Assembly (NCBI GenBank): GCA_965201115.1
Contig: OZ241745.1
Span: 3,100,001-3,164,000, forward strand
DNA length: 64,000 bases
Direction: 5' to 3'
DNA from: JANQOH01 sp965201115
Lineage (GTDB): Bacteria > Pseudomonadota > Alphaproteobacteria > UBA7887
This document shows, piece after piece, positions 25,494 through 34,461 of the stretch (the first letter of the stretch is position 1; each line of letters begins with the position of its first letter). A model generated the notes under the pieces. The model did no database searches and was not told the origin of the DNA. It saw only the letters and a list, made by a program, of their open reading frames with translations. The translations under genes were made by a program, and so were the position numbers.

Positions 25494-26507
25494 ATGCCGA
25501 TAGACGAGATATGGCTGGCCAAGACGGTGGAGGCGGCGCTGGAGCCGGATCTGCCGATCATCGATCCGCACCATCATCTCTGGGATCGGCCCGGGTCGCG
25601 CTACATGCTGGCGGAGCTGCGGGACGATATCGAGGGTGGGCACAATGTCGTCGCGACGGCGTTCGTCGAGTGCATGTCGATGTACCGCGCGGGCGGGCCG
25701 GAGGCGCTCAGGCCGGTCGGGGAGACCGAGTTCGTCAACGGCGTGGCGGCGCAAAGCGCGAGCGGCGGGTTCGGGACGGCCCGGGTTTGCGCGGGGATTG
25801 CGGGGTACGCCGATCTGACGCTCGGCGCCGCGGTCGAGGACGTCCTGGACGCGCACATGGCGCGCGCGCCGGACCGGTTTCGCGGCGTCCGTCACGCGGC
25901 GGGATGGGACGCGAGCGCCGCCGTGCGCAACTCGCATACGCGGCCGCCCGAGGGGCTGATGTACGACGCCGCATGGCGCGAGGGGTTTTCGAGACTCGCG
26001 CCGCGGCGGCTCAGCTTCGACGCTTGGCTGTATCATCCGCAGCTCGGCGATCTCGTGGACTTGGCGCGCGCCTTTCCGGATACGGTTGTTGTTCTCGACC
26101 ATCTGGGCGGGCCGCTCGGCATCGGGCCGTATGCCGGCCGCCGCGCCGAGGTATGGGAAGCGTGGAAACCGAAGATCGACGCGCTGGCCGAATGTCAGAA
26201 CGTCGCGGCGAAGCTCGGCGGGCTGGCGATGGCCGTAAACGGGTACGGGTGGCACAAGCGGCCCGCGCCGCCGGGTTCGAAAGAACTCGCCGCGGCGGGG
26301 CGCGATTGGTATCTCCACGCCATCGACCGGTTCGGGCCGGAACGCTGCATGTTCGAGAGCAACTTCCCGGTCGATAAGGTATCGTGCGGCTATACGGTGC
26401 TGTGGAACGCGTTCAAGCGGATCGCCGCAGGGTTTACGGATGCGGAGAAGCGAGCGCTGTTCCACGATACCGCAGCGCGCGTGTACCGCTTGGACGAGGG
26501 CGCGTGA
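25494..26507 (+). CDS. Amidohydrolase-family (amidohydrolase_2) metal-dependent hydrolase
   Basis: A 337-residue TIM-barrel hydrolase of the amidohydrolase_2 group, the family of 2-pyrone-4,6-dicarboxylate and sugar lactonases. The metal-binding motif near the N-terminus is IIDPHHHLWDRPG; the later strands show VVVLDHLGGPLG and MFESNFPVDK with the late catalytic Asp/Glu region. GAGGAGG (25481-25487) fixes the ATG at 25494. The next gene, an HCCA-isomerase-like protein, begins 22 bp later on the same strand, so both probably serve one aromatic or lactone catabolic step. The substrate is not identifiable. Confidence 0.9.
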   Translation: MPIDEIWLAKTVEAALEPDLPIIDPHHHLWDRPGSRYMLAELRDDIEGGHNVVATAFVECMSMYRAGGPEALRPVGETEFVNGVAAQSASGGFGTARVCAGIAGYADLTLGAAVEDVLDAHMARAPDRFRGVRHAAGWDASAAVRNSHTRPPEGLMYDAAWREGFSRLAPRRLSFDAWLYHPQLGDLVDLARAFPDTVVVLDHLGGPLGIGPYAGRRAEVWEAWKPKIDALAECQNVAAKLGGLAMAVNGYGWHKRPAPPGSKELAAAGRDWYLHAIDRFGPERCMFESNFPVDKVSCGYTVLWNAFKRIAAGFTDAEKRALFHDTAARVYRLDEGA

Positions 26508-26529
26508 GCGCAAGACGAAGGAGGCCATC

Positions 26530-27120
26530 GTGAGCAAGACCATCGAGTTCTGGTTCGATTTCGGCAGCCCGACGAGCTATCTCGCCTATACGCAGCTGCC
26601 GGCGCTCGCCGAGCGGGCGGGGGCGGAGCTGGCGTGGCGGCCAATGCTGCTCGGCGGCGTGTTCAAGGCGACGGGAAACCGCGCGCCGGGCGCGATCCCC
26701 GCGAAAGGCGCGTGGATGCGCGGCGACATGCGGCGCTGGGCGCGCAAGTGGGGCGTGGGCCTCAACGCCAACCCGCATTTCCCCGTCAACACGCTCAACC
26801 CGATGCGCGGCGCCGTGGCCGCGCGGCGCGCCGGGGAGCTCGCCCCGTATGCCGAGGCCATGTTCCGGTCGATGTGGGTCGAGGGGAAAAAGATTTCGGA
26901 GCCCGAGGTTTTCGCCGAGGTCGTATCCGCCGCCGGGCTCGACGCGGCGGCGTATGGGGAGCGAATCGCCGACCCCGAAGTCAAGCAGGCGCTGATCGCG
27001 GCCACCGAAGAAGCCGTCTCGCGCGGCGTGTTCGGCGCGCCGACGATGATTGTCGATGGCGAGTTGTTCTTCGGCCAGGACCGTCTGGATTTCGTTGCGG
27101 AGGCCGCCGCCGGGCGATAG
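26530..27120 (+). CDS. 2-hydroxychromene-2-carboxylate isomerase (DsbA/GST-kappa fold)
   Basis: A 196-residue thioredoxin-fold protein with the kappa-GST/HCCA isomerase pattern. It starts IEFWFDFGSPTSYLAY, where Ser replaces the redox cysteine of DsbA, has a central FPVNTLNPMRGA and ends with GVFGAPTMIVDGELFFGQDRLDF. It isomerises a glutathione-dependent naphthalene-pathway intermediate in characterised members; many homologues act on unknown aromatic intermediates. GTG start at 26530 with AAGGAGG at 26517-26523. A second member of this family lies at 43827. Confidence 0.93.
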   Translation: MSKTIEFWFDFGSPTSYLAYTQLPALAERAGAELAWRPMLLGGVFKATGNRAPGAIPAKGAWMRGDMRRWARKWGVGLNANPHFPVNTLNPMRGAVAARRAGELAPYAEAMFRSMWVEGKKISEPEVFAEVVSAAGLDAAAYGERIADPEVKQALIAATEEAVSRGVFGAPTMIVDGELFFGQDRLDFVAEAAAGR

Positions 27121-27198
27121 CGGCTCGCATCCGCGATCATCGGCGCCCCGGCCGCGCGGTCGCGTCCCGCGCGGAAACGCCCGCATGTTCGCGAGGCG

Positions 27199-27405
27199 TC
27201 AGGATTCGTCTTCCTCGCCGTAGCCCGGGGGGCGGCCGGGAATGACGTAAACGCCCTTCAGCCATCGGCCGAGATCGACTGTTCGGCACCGGGGGGAGCA
27301 GAAGGGGCGGTGGGCGGCGACGGCGGGGCGGCCGCAAATGGGGCAAGGGCGCGGGGCGCGGGCGCCGGTTTCGCCCTTCGCGCGGTTCTTGGCGGCGGCG
27401 GTCAC
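27199..27405 (-). CDS. yacG: DNA gyrase inhibitor / zinc-binding protein YacG
   Basis: A 68-residue YacG with the zinc-finger CPICG and CSPRCRTVDLGRWL, followed by the conserved YVIPG. It binds GyrB in characterised members and is commonly encoded next to RNase E/G or coaE. The GTG start at 27405 overlaps the RNase stop (GTGA). It is the last gene of the ten-gene minus-strand operon starting with murA. Confidence 0.93.
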   Translation of the reverse strand: MTAAAKNRAKGETGARAPRPCPICGRPAVAAHRPFCSPRCRTVDLGRWLKGVYVIPGRPPGYGEEDES

Positions 27406-28820
27406 ACGGGGTCTCCGGGGAGGATTTCGAAGCGGTCGCGGGGGCAGGCGGCATCCTCGCGGAAACCGGCCGCGCAGGCGGCGCGAACAGCGGCGGCAAG
27501 GGGGCCGTCGAGGGCGGCGATGGCGTCGGGCGCGGCGCGCACCGTGAAGGCGCGCCCCGGTTGCGCGGCGGCCTGCGCCAGGCACGCGCGGGCGATTTCG
27601 CACGCAATGGCGAAAGCGGTCTTGCGGCGCCCGCCGCCGCCGCAGGCGGAGCAGGGCTCGGTCAGCAACCCGTCGAGCGGCGCGGCGGCGCGGCGGCGCG
27701 AGAGCTCCACAACGCCGAATTGCGACATGGGCGCGACGCGCACCGGCGACGAATCGCGCGCCGCGGCGCGGCGCAAGGCGGTCACGACGGCGCGTCCGCC
27801 GTTCGGCGCGCTCATGGCCGGGAAATCGATCGCGACAAGGCCGGAAATATCGCGCAGGCGCAACTGACGGGCAATTTCCTCCGCCGCGGCCAAGTTCAGT
27901 TGCAAGGCTGGGCCCGCATATCCCGCGCTATCGACGTCGATGGCCCACAAGGCCTCCGCGCGCTGGATCGTGAGCGCGCCGCCGCCGGGCAGCGTGACAT
28001 GCTCCCCGGCGAGGGCCTCGATGTCGCCGGCCACGCCCTCGGCCTCGAACAGGGTCTCCGGCCCCCGATGGCGCGCGATGCGGCCCGCGAGGTCGGGCGC
28101 GAACCGCTCGGCGTAAGCGGCTGCGCGGCGAAAGGCGGCGCCATCGTCGATAATTATCGGGCCGGCGCCGGCGGGCGCGAAATCGCGCAGGATACGCTCG
28201 ATGGCGCCGGGTTCGCGCCGCAGCAGGCGCGGGGGAACGGCCCCGGCGCCGGCGCGCTCGACGGCGGCGGCCTCGGCGGCGAGAAGCTCCACGTCGCGGG
28301 CGATCCCTTCCGGGAACGCGGCGGCGGCGGCGCGGACGACGGCGCCGCCGGGCCGTGCGCCCAGCGCGCGCGCGCCGGTCGCGCGCAACCGCGCGCGCAG
28401 CTGCGCCCCCGAAACGCGGCGCGAGACGGTTACGCCGCGGGAAGCGGGCCGGTACACCGCGTATCTGCCGGCGAAATGCAGGCGAGCGGAGAGACGCACC
28501 CCCTTTCCGGGCGCCGGGTCGGCGCGTATCTGCACCGCGAGCGCCTGGCCTTCGCGGCAGCGGCCCGCTATGCCGCCGCCTTCGCCGGGCGCGTCGGCGG
28601 CGGCGAGGAACCCCGCGCGTTCAAGGCCGCATTCGACGAAGGCGGCGTTCAGCTCCGGCGCCGCGCGGGTCACGCGGGCGAGCAGAATGTCGCCGACTCC
28701 GCTCGCGGCTTCGCCGCGGCGGTCGGCGCGAACGCAGCGATAGTCTTCCGCGCGCCCGCCGTCGGCGCAAACGGCGCGGATCGTGCCTGGATCGACCGAT
28801 ATCAGGAGGCGTTCGCTCAC
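27402..28820 (-). CDS. Ribonuclease E/G family protein
   Basis: A 472-residue single-domain Rne/Rng protein without the long C-terminal scaffold of RNase E. The S1 domain is visible as VGDILLARVTRAAPELNAAFVE. The catalytic DNase-I-like part has WAIDVDSA and LRLRDISGLVAIDFPAM, matching the two metal-binding aspartates. A CSACGGGG motif corresponds to the zinc-link region, with the first cysteine in EPCSACG. It processes rRNA and degrades mRNA. GTG start at 28820 overlaps the maf stop. Position between maf and yacG is the standard alphaproteobacterial arrangement. Confidence 0.92.
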   Translation of the reverse strand: MSERLLISVDPGTIRAVCADGGRAEDYRCVRADRRGEAASGVGDILLARVTRAAPELNAAFVECGLERAGFLAAADAPGEGGGIAGRCREGQALAVQIRADPAPGKGVRLSARLHFAGRYAVYRPASRGVTVSRRVSGAQLRARLRATGARALGARPGGAVVRAAAAAFPEGIARDVELLAAEAAAVERAGAGAVPPRLLRREPGAIERILRDFAPAGAGPIIIDDGAAFRRAAAYAERFAPDLAGRIARHRGPETLFEAEGVAGDIEALAGEHVTLPGGGALTIQRAEALWAIDVDSAGYAGPALQLNLAAAEEIARQLRLRDISGLVAIDFPAMSAPNGGRAVVTALRRAAARDSSPVRVAPMSQFGVVELSRRRAAAPLDGLLTEPCSACGGGGRRKTAFAIACEIARACLAQAAAQPGRAFTVRAAPDAIAALDGPLAAAVRAACAAGFREDAACPRDRFEILPGDPV

Positions 28821-29422
28821 GGCGCGCGGTCCACGGGGAAGCCCATGCCGGCGAGCAGCGTCAGCGTTTCGTAAAGCGGCAGGCCGACGACGCCGGAGCA
28901 CGAACCGTTGATGGCGATGACGAAGGCGCCGGCGCGGCCCTGTATGGCGTATCCGCCCGCCTTGCCCCGCCATTCTCCGGAGGCGATGTAGGCGTCGATT
29001 TCGCGCCGGTCCAGGCGCTTGAAGCGGACATGCGCCGAGGCGAGGCGCGCGGCCGCGCGGCCGTCCGGCGCGAGGACGGCGACGGCGGTGTGGACGCGGT
29101 GGCGCCGCCCGGACAGCATGGCGAGGCAGGCGCGCGCGGCGTCTTCGTCTTGCGGTTTGCCGAGCGCGCGGTGCCCGCACGCGACCACGGTGTCGGCGGC
29201 GAGTATCCAGTCGTTGCCTTGCGCGGCGCACGCGGCGGCGGCCTTTGCCTGGGCCAGCCGCAGGGCCAGCGCGCGGGGCGCTTCGCCGGGGCGGGGCGTT
29301 TCGTCGATGCCGGCCGGCCGGACGCGACCGGGCGCGATGCCGACGGTCTCCAGCAGGTTTCGTCGGCGCGGCGAAGCCGAGGCGAGTACGAGCGCCGCGC
29401 GCTGCCCGCCTCCGGCGCTCAC
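28817..29422 (-). CDS. maf: Maf-family nucleoside triphosphate pyrophosphatase
   Basis: A 201-residue Maf protein. Conserved motifs are LASASPRRRNLL at the N-terminus, GIDETPRPGEAP, ADTVVACGHRALGKPQ and GYAIQGRAGAFV. It hydrolyses non-canonical nucleoside triphosphates (housecleaning). The GTG start at 29422 overlaps the infA stop (GTGA), and its own stop overlaps the RNase gene start. The order infA, maf, rng is common in Alphaproteobacteria. Confidence 0.95.
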   Translation of the reverse strand: MSAGGGQRAALVLASASPRRRNLLETVGIAPGRVRPAGIDETPRPGEAPRALALRLAQAKAAAACAAQGNDWILAADTVVACGHRALGKPQDEDAARACLAMLSGRRHRVHTAVAVLAPDGRAAARLASAHVRFKRLDRREIDAYIASGEWRGKAGGYAIQGRAGAFVIAINGSCSGVVGLPLYETLTLLAGMGFPVDRAP

Positions 29423-29637
29423 TTATGGCGGAATACGATGCGGCCCTTCGACAGATCGTAGGGGGTCATTTCGACCGTCACGCGATCTCCCGCCAGGACC
29501 CGGATACGGTTCTTGCGCATGCGCCCGGACGTATGCGCAAGAATTTCGTGCTTGTTTTCAAGCACGACGCGAAACATCGCGTTGGGAAGGACCTCTCTGA
29601 CGGCCCCCTGGAATTCGATGGGTTCCTCTTTCGGCAT
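29419..29637 (-). CDS. infA: Translation initiation factor IF-1
   Basis: A 72-residue S1-fold protein with the family sequence MPKEEPIEFQGAVREVLPN, HTSGRMRKNRIRVLAGD and TPYDLSKGRIVFRHK. It occupies the ribosomal A site during initiation. It lies 61 bp downstream of the phosphatase gene and overlaps maf by 4 bp. Confidence 0.97.
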   Translation of the reverse strand: MPKEEPIEFQGAVREVLPNAMFRVVLENKHEILAHTSGRMRKNRIRVLAGDRVTVEMTPYDLSKGRIVFRHK

Positions 29638-29698
29638 GAGCGCTCCGCTGCTGCGAGATACGGGATGCGCGGCAGAATGCGCGCCCGCGCGCGCGGGG

Positions 29699-30151
29699 TC
29701 AAGCGCCGCGTCCGATGGCTCCGGCGGGGGCGCCGGGTCGTTTGAAGCGGGCCTCGATGCGCGCCATGAGGGCGTCGCGAACGCCGCGATAGGCGTCCAG
29801 ACGGGTTTCGCGCGCGCCCTCCACGAGCGAGGGGTCGAAGGTGTTCCAGAACTCGACCTCGACCGCGCCGGCGCGGGCAAGCTCCAGCGCGCGGCGGTGC
29901 GCGTCGGGCGAAAGCGAGACCACGAGATCGAACGAACCGTCGTCGAGTTCGTCGAGCGTTTTCGCGCGGTGGCCGGAAATGTCGATGCCGATCTCGTCCA
30001 TGGCGGAAACGGCGAACGTGTCGAGCGCGCCGCGGCGCAAGCCGGCGGAATCGACGAACACGGCGCGCCGCAGCAGGAACCTGGCGAGGCCCTCGGCCAT
30101 CGGCGAGCGCAGCGCGTTGTTCGCGCACAGGAACAGGACGCTGCCGACCAT
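29699..30151 (-). CDS. Low-molecular-weight phosphotyrosine phosphatase family protein
   Basis: A 150-residue protein with the P-loop LCANNALRSPMAEG (C-X5-R) directly after the first strand, and the general-acid Asp in FWNTFDPSLVEG. The P-loop lacks the second cysteine seen in many LMW-PTPs (CxxNxCRS) and is closer to the form found in the alphaproteobacterial homologue next to UPF0262; an arsenate-reductase role is less likely. Part of the murA-yacG operon, 11 bp downstream of UPF0262. Confidence 0.88.
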   Translation of the reverse strand: MVGSVLFLCANNALRSPMAEGLARFLLRRAVFVDSAGLRRGALDTFAVSAMDEIGIDISGHRAKTLDELDDGSFDLVVSLSPDAHRRALELARAGAVEVEFWNTFDPSLVEGARETRLDAYRGVRDALMARIEARFKRPGAPAGAIGRGA

Positions 30152-30162
30152 CGCCGCCGCGC

Positions 30163-30648
30163 TCAGCCGCGCAGATGGAGAACGCAGACGAGCGTGAACA
30201 GGCGGCGGGCCGTGTCGTGATCGATGACGACGCGTCCGGCCAGGCGCTCGCGGAGCAGGCGCGCGCCTTCGTCGTGAACGGCGCGGCGGCCCATGTCGAG
30301 CGCCTCGATGCGCGACGGCGGCGCCGCGCGGATCGCCTCGAAACAGTTTTCGCAGACAGTGAAATAGTCGCGCACGACGCGGCGGAGACCGGAAACGGAC
30401 ACGGCGATACGGCCGATTTCGGCGCCAGCGGCGGAGCGGATATGCATTTCCAGCCGGTTTTCGACCGCCGCCAAACGCAGCGCGTAGGGGCCGGGCGGCG
30501 CGCCGGCGGGGTCGAAGCGGTTGTCTTCCAGCAGGTCGCAGACGGCGACGCTGCGCTCGCGCTCGATTTCCGGGCTCCAGCGCGCGACCGGACCTTCGTC
30601 GAGGACGATATCGACGATCCGCCGATCGTTGCGCCTGTCGGCGGTCAC
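30163..30648 (-). CDS. UPF0262 family protein
   Basis: A 161-residue conserved protein. It has IVDIVLDEGPVARWSPEIE near the N-terminus, FDPAGAPPGPYALRLAAVEN and the Cys-containing RDYFTVCENCFEAIR motif. The family is conserved next to hisD in Alphaproteobacteria; no function is established. GTG start at 30648 overlaps the hisD stop (GTGA). Confidence 0.9.
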   Translation of the reverse strand: MTADRRNDRRIVDIVLDEGPVARWSPEIERERSVAVCDLLEDNRFDPAGAPPGPYALRLAAVENRLEMHIRSAAGAEIGRIAVSVSGLRRVVRDYFTVCENCFEAIRAAPPSRIEALDMGRRAVHDEGARLLRERLAGRVVIDHDTARRLFTLVCVLHLRG

Positions 30649-31958
30649 CGCGGCGGGGCGGGGCGGCCGAGGCGCATCGACACCGAAAGCGCGTGGGCGG
30701 ACAGGCCTTCGGCTTCGGCCAGCGTTACCGCGGCGGGCCCCAAGGCGGCCAGCGCTTCCGCACCGCATTCCAGCAGGCTCGTGCGCTTGAGGAAATCGTA
30801 CACCGACAGGCCCGAGGAAAACCGCGCGGCGCCGGACGTGGGTAAAACGTGGTTCGTCCCGCCGACATAATCGCCGATCGCCTCGGGGGTGAGCGGACCC
30901 AGGAAGATCGCGCCCGCGTTGCCGACTGCATCGGCGATGGCGCGCGGTTCGGCGGTCGCGATCTGGAGATGCTCGGGGGCGGCAATGTCGATGAGGGCCG
31001 GCGCGGCGTCGAGGGTCGGCGCGACGAAGACTACGCCGCGGTCGCGCCAGCTGGCGCGCGCGATGGCGGCGCGGGGGAGGGTTTCCAGAAACGCCTCGAC
31101 CGCGGCCTCCACGGCGTCGGCGAATGCGGCATCGTCGGTTACAAGGATCGACTGCGCCACGGCGTCGTGCTCGGCCTGGGCAAGAAGATCGGCGGCTATC
31201 CAGTGCGGGTCGGCGGTCGAATCGGCGACGATGAGGACTTCCGACGGCCCGGCGATGGAATCGACGCCCACCGTCCCGAATACGAAGCGCTTTGCGGCGG
31301 CGACCCAAGCGTTGCCGGGGCCGACGATTTTATCGACCGGAGCAATGGGGCCGGCGCCCCAGGCGAGGGCGGCGACCGCCTGGGCGCCGCCGACGCGCCA
31401 GATCTCGTCGATGCCCGCCATGTGCGCGGCGGCCAGCACGGCGGGCGGAACATCGCCGCCGCCGCGCGGCGGCGTAACCATGGCAAGGCGCTCGACTCCG
31501 GCGACGCGCGCCGGGACGGCGTTCATCAGGACGGAACTGGGGTAGGCGGCGGTACCGCCCGGTACGTAGAGGCCGGCGGCGCGGATCGGAGACCAGCGCT
31601 CGCCGATCCCGGCGCCCGACGAATCGCGGCGCCAGCGGTCGGCGGGCATTTGGCCGCGGTGGAAGTTCTCGATGCGCTCGGCCGCGAGCGCCAGCGCGCC
31701 GCGGAGACGCGGGTCGATCCGGTTCGGCGCCGCGGCGATGCGTTCCGGCGGAACGCGCATGTCGGCGGGCGCGAGCCGCACGCCGTCGAGACGCTCGGTA
31801 TAATCCAGCAGCGCGCGTTCTCCGCCGTCGCGCACGGCGGCGGCGATCGCCGCGGCTTCGGCGGCGACGGCGGTATCGCCCTCGCCGCGCCGGCCGGCCA
31901 CGGCGGCGGCGAACCGGGCGATCGATTCGGGGCCGCCGCCCTCAATCCGCGTCGGCAT
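30645..31958 (-). CDS. hisD: Histidinol dehydrogenase
   Basis: A 437-residue HisD that oxidises L-histidinol to histidine in two NAD-dependent steps. Conserved parts are YVPGGTAAYPSSVLMNAVPA, the zinc ligand region LLAQAEHD, the FDGPSEV-type motif here as SIAGPSEVLIVAD, and the PEHLQI motif. The late NHVLPTSGAARFSSGLSVYD carries the substrate-binding signature. Its start overlaps hisG by 17 bp. With hisG it brings two non-adjacent pathway steps into one operon with cell-wall and translation genes. Confidence 0.96.
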   Translation of the reverse strand: MPTRIEGGGPESIARFAAAVAGRRGEGDTAVAAEAAAIAAAVRDGGERALLDYTERLDGVRLAPADMRVPPERIAAAPNRIDPRLRGALALAAERIENFHRGQMPADRWRRDSSGAGIGERWSPIRAAGLYVPGGTAAYPSSVLMNAVPARVAGVERLAMVTPPRGGGDVPPAVLAAAHMAGIDEIWRVGGAQAVAALAWGAGPIAPVDKIVGPGNAWVAAAKRFVFGTVGVDSIAGPSEVLIVADSTADPHWIAADLLAQAEHDAVAQSILVTDDAAFADAVEAAVEAFLETLPRAAIARASWRDRGVVFVAPTLDAAPALIDIAAPEHLQIATAEPRAIADAVGNAGAIFLGPLTPEAIGDYVGGTNHVLPTSGAARFSSGLSVYDFLKRTSLLECGAEALAALGPAAVTLAEAEGLSAHALSVSMRLGRPAPPR

Positions 31959-32613
31959 CGGCCGCCTCGCGGAACCGCTCTATCCATGCGCCGATTTCGT
32001 CGGGCCGGGTCTTCCACGCGGTGCGGTTGACCACCAGGCACGAGGCGATGTCGGCGATTTTCTCGACCTCCACCAAGCCGTTGGCGCGCAAGGTGCGGCC
32101 GGTGGAGACGAGATCGACGATACGCCGGCACAGGCCGAGGCCGGGGGCGAGCTCCATCGCTCCGTTCAACTCGATGCATTCCGCCTGGACGCCGCGGGCC
32201 GCGAAATGCCGGCGCGTCGTTTCCGGGTATTTGGTGGCTACACGGACGTGGCTCCAGCGGCCCGGGTCGTCGCCGCGCGCGATCTCGGCGGGCTCCGCCA
32301 CGGCCATGCGGCAGCGCCCGATGCCCAGATCGAGCGGCGCGTACAGGTCCCGATAGTCGAACTCCATCAACACGTCGCGGCCGGCGACGCCGATCTGCGC
32401 GGCGCCGAAAGCGACGAAGGTGGCGGCGTCGAACGAACGCACGCGAATCAGCGCAAGACCGGGAACGTTGGTTCGGAACGCGAGCTGGCGCGCGGCGCGG
32501 TCGGAGAACGACGGCTCCGGGACGATACCGGCGCGCGCCATCAGCGGCGTCAACTCGGCGAGGATGCGGCCCTTCGGCACGGCCATGACGAGGGCGCCGG
32601 GCTCGATTTTCAT
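31942..32613 (-). CDS. hisG: ATP phosphoribosyltransferase, short form
   Basis: A 223-residue HisG lacking the C-terminal regulatory domain of the long form, so it should need the HisZ subunit, which is not in the window. Markers are VMAVPKGRILAELTPLM, the LDLGIGRCRMAVAEP region, VATKYPETTRRHF, and the PRPP-binding EVEKIADIASCLV part with LVSTGRTLRANGL. It catalyses the first step of histidine synthesis. Its start overlaps the DUF2948 stop by 4 bp. Confidence 0.95.
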   Translation of the reverse strand: MKIEPGALVMAVPKGRILAELTPLMARAGIVPEPSFSDRAARQLAFRTNVPGLALIRVRSFDAATFVAFGAAQIGVAGRDVLMEFDYRDLYAPLDLGIGRCRMAVAEPAEIARGDDPGRWSHVRVATKYPETTRRHFAARGVQAECIELNGAMELAPGLGLCRRIVDLVSTGRTLRANGLVEVEKIADIASCLVVNRTAWKTRPDEIGAWIERFREAADADAD

Positions 32614-33044
32614 TCGTCGGCGGTCTCCGCGCCGTGATCGGGCGCGACGGGCGCGGGGCGGGGGGCGGCAAGGTCTTCGAGCCAGGCGGAGATGGACGGA
32701 CCCTCGAGGCGAATTCGGCCGCCGCCCGCGAACACCATGCAGACCGCGCCGGGCGCGGGCGCCAGGGTCAGAAGCTCGAGCAGCGCGTCGTCGTCGCGGG
32801 GGACGCGGTGCGATCGGGCCGCGCGCACGCCCTCGAAACGCAGGGCGCACTGCACCATGAGGGCTGGCGGGCGGCCGCGCTCCCACGCGAAGCGGTCGAA
32901 CACGGCGACGAAGCGGCGCTCGCGCGGGCGCCACGCCATTTCCGCCGGCGACATCAGCGCGTCCTGAAGGCAGGCGGCGAGAAGGTCGTAATGGCCGGGC
33001 GCGGCGGCGCGCAGGCGCAGGGGTTGCGCGGGACGCGGTCTCAT
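32610..33044 (-). CDS. DUF2948 family protein
   Basis: A 144-residue protein with the DUF2948 pattern: an early LLAACLQDALMSPAEMAW, FVAVFDRFAWE and a late MVFAGGGRIRLEGPSISAWLEDL. The family is nearly confined to Alphaproteobacteria and sits beside murA and hisG, as here; its function is unknown. It overlaps murA and hisG by 4 bp on either side. Confidence 0.9.
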   Translation of the reverse strand: MRPRPAQPLRLRAAAPGHYDLLAACLQDALMSPAEMAWRPRERRFVAVFDRFAWERGRPPALMVQCALRFEGVRAARSHRVPRDDDALLELLTLAPAPGAVCMVFAGGGRIRLEGPSISAWLEDLAAPRPAPVAPDHGAETADE

Positions 33045-34303
33045 GCGCGTATCCTTTCGATATCGGCGCCGCAGGCGGCGAGTTTGGCCTCGACGGCTTC
33101 GTAGCCGCGGTCGAGATGATAGACGCGATCGACCGTGGTTTCGCCGCGCGCCGCAAGGCCCGCGAGAACCAGCGATACGCTGGCGCGCAAATCGGTGGCC
33201 ATCACCGGCGCGCCGGCCAGCGCGGGCACGCCGCGCACCATCGCGGATGCGCCGTGAACGACGATATCCGCTCCCATGCGCGAGAGTTCGGGAACATGCA
33301 TGAAACGGTTCTCGAAAATGCGCTCGGTCATCAGCGAGGCGCCTTCGGCGACGGTCATGAGCGCCATCGCCTGCGCCTGCATGTCGGTGGGGAAGCCGGG
33401 ATGGGGGGCGGTGATGGCGTCGAAGCCGCGGACGCGCGCCTCGCCGCGCGACACGCGCAAGCCGTCTGCCGTTCGCTCGATGGCGACGCCGGCCTGTGCG
33501 AGTTTATCGACGATGGCGGCGAGCGGCTCGGCGCGCGCGTTTTTCAGTTCCAGGCGGCCGCCGGCGATGGCCGCGGCGACCGCGTAAGTCCCGGCCTCTA
33601 TGCGGTCGGGCAACACGGTATGCGCCGTTCCGGACAGCGCGTCGACGCCCTCGACGGCCACCGAATCGCGGCCGGCGCCCGATACGCGCGCGCCCATTGC
33701 GTTGAGGCACTTTGCGAGATCGACGATTTCCGGCTCGCGCGCGGCGTTGCCGATTACGGTGCGCCCGCGCGCGAGGGTCGCCGCCATGGTGAGATTGGCC
33801 GTGGCGCCGACGGACACCGACGGCAGCGCGATATGGGCGCCGGCGAGGCCGCGGGGCGCGCGGGCGTCTATGTAGCCGTCGGCGAGCGCGATCTCGGCGC
33901 CCATTTGTTCGAGGCCGGCGAGATGCAGATCGACGGGCCGCGGCCCGATGGCGCAGCCGCCGGGGAGCGACACCCGCGCCCGCCCCTCGCGCGCGAGCAG
34001 CGGTCCGAGCACGAGAATGGACGCCCGCATCCTGCGCACCAGTTCGTAGGGCGCGGTGCGCGCGCGAAGCGAGGCGGCGCGCAAGGCCAGGCGGCGCGGC
34101 CCGCGCGATTCGACGTCCACGCCCAGCTCGCCGAGCAATGCGGCCATGGTGGCGATGTCGGCGACGCGGGGCAGGTTGTCGAGCGCGAGTTCGCCCTCGG
34201 AGAGCAGGGAGGCGGCGAGCAGCGGCAGCGCCGCGTTCTTGGCGCCGGAGATGGCGACCGCGCCGGCAAGCGGCCGGCCCCCCCGAATCCGCAATTTGTC
34301 CAT
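33041..34303 (-). CDS. murA: UDP-N-acetylglucosamine 1-carboxyvinyltransferase
   Basis: A 420-residue MurA, first committed step of peptidoglycan synthesis. It shows ISGAKNAALPLLAASLL with the Lys-Asn pair and the catalytic-loop cysteine in LPGGCAIGPRPVDLHL, so it should be fosfomycin-sensitive. The ATG at 34303 gives the expected N-terminus MDKLRIRGG; the 27-codon upstream extension was rejected. It is the first gene of the ten-gene operon running to yacG. Confidence 0.96.
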   Translation of the reverse strand: MDKLRIRGGRPLAGAVAISGAKNAALPLLAASLLSEGELALDNLPRVADIATMAALLGELGVDVESRGPRRLALRAASLRARTAPYELVRRMRASILVLGPLLAREGRARVSLPGGCAIGPRPVDLHLAGLEQMGAEIALADGYIDARAPRGLAGAHIALPSVSVGATANLTMAATLARGRTVIGNAAREPEIVDLAKCLNAMGARVSGAGRDSVAVEGVDALSGTAHTVLPDRIEAGTYAVAAAIAGGRLELKNARAEPLAAIVDKLAQAGVAIERTADGLRVSRGEARVRGFDAITAPHPGFPTDMQAQAMALMTVAEGASLMTERIFENRFMHVPELSRMGADIVVHGASAMVRGVPALAGAPVMATDLRASVSLVLAGLAARGETTVDRVYHLDRGYEAVEAKLAACGADIERIRA

Positions 34304-34461
34304 CGGGCCGGTTCCGCCGCTTCGACGATCGAGTCGATGCGGAATAACGCGCGCGCGGGCGCGTCTCAAGGGGCGCGGGCGCATGTTTCGGTCATTTGCG
34401 CGCGGCCGCCGGCCGGCATATGCTGTGCGCCGTTCGGCAACGCGCGGCGGAGATCGGGGTC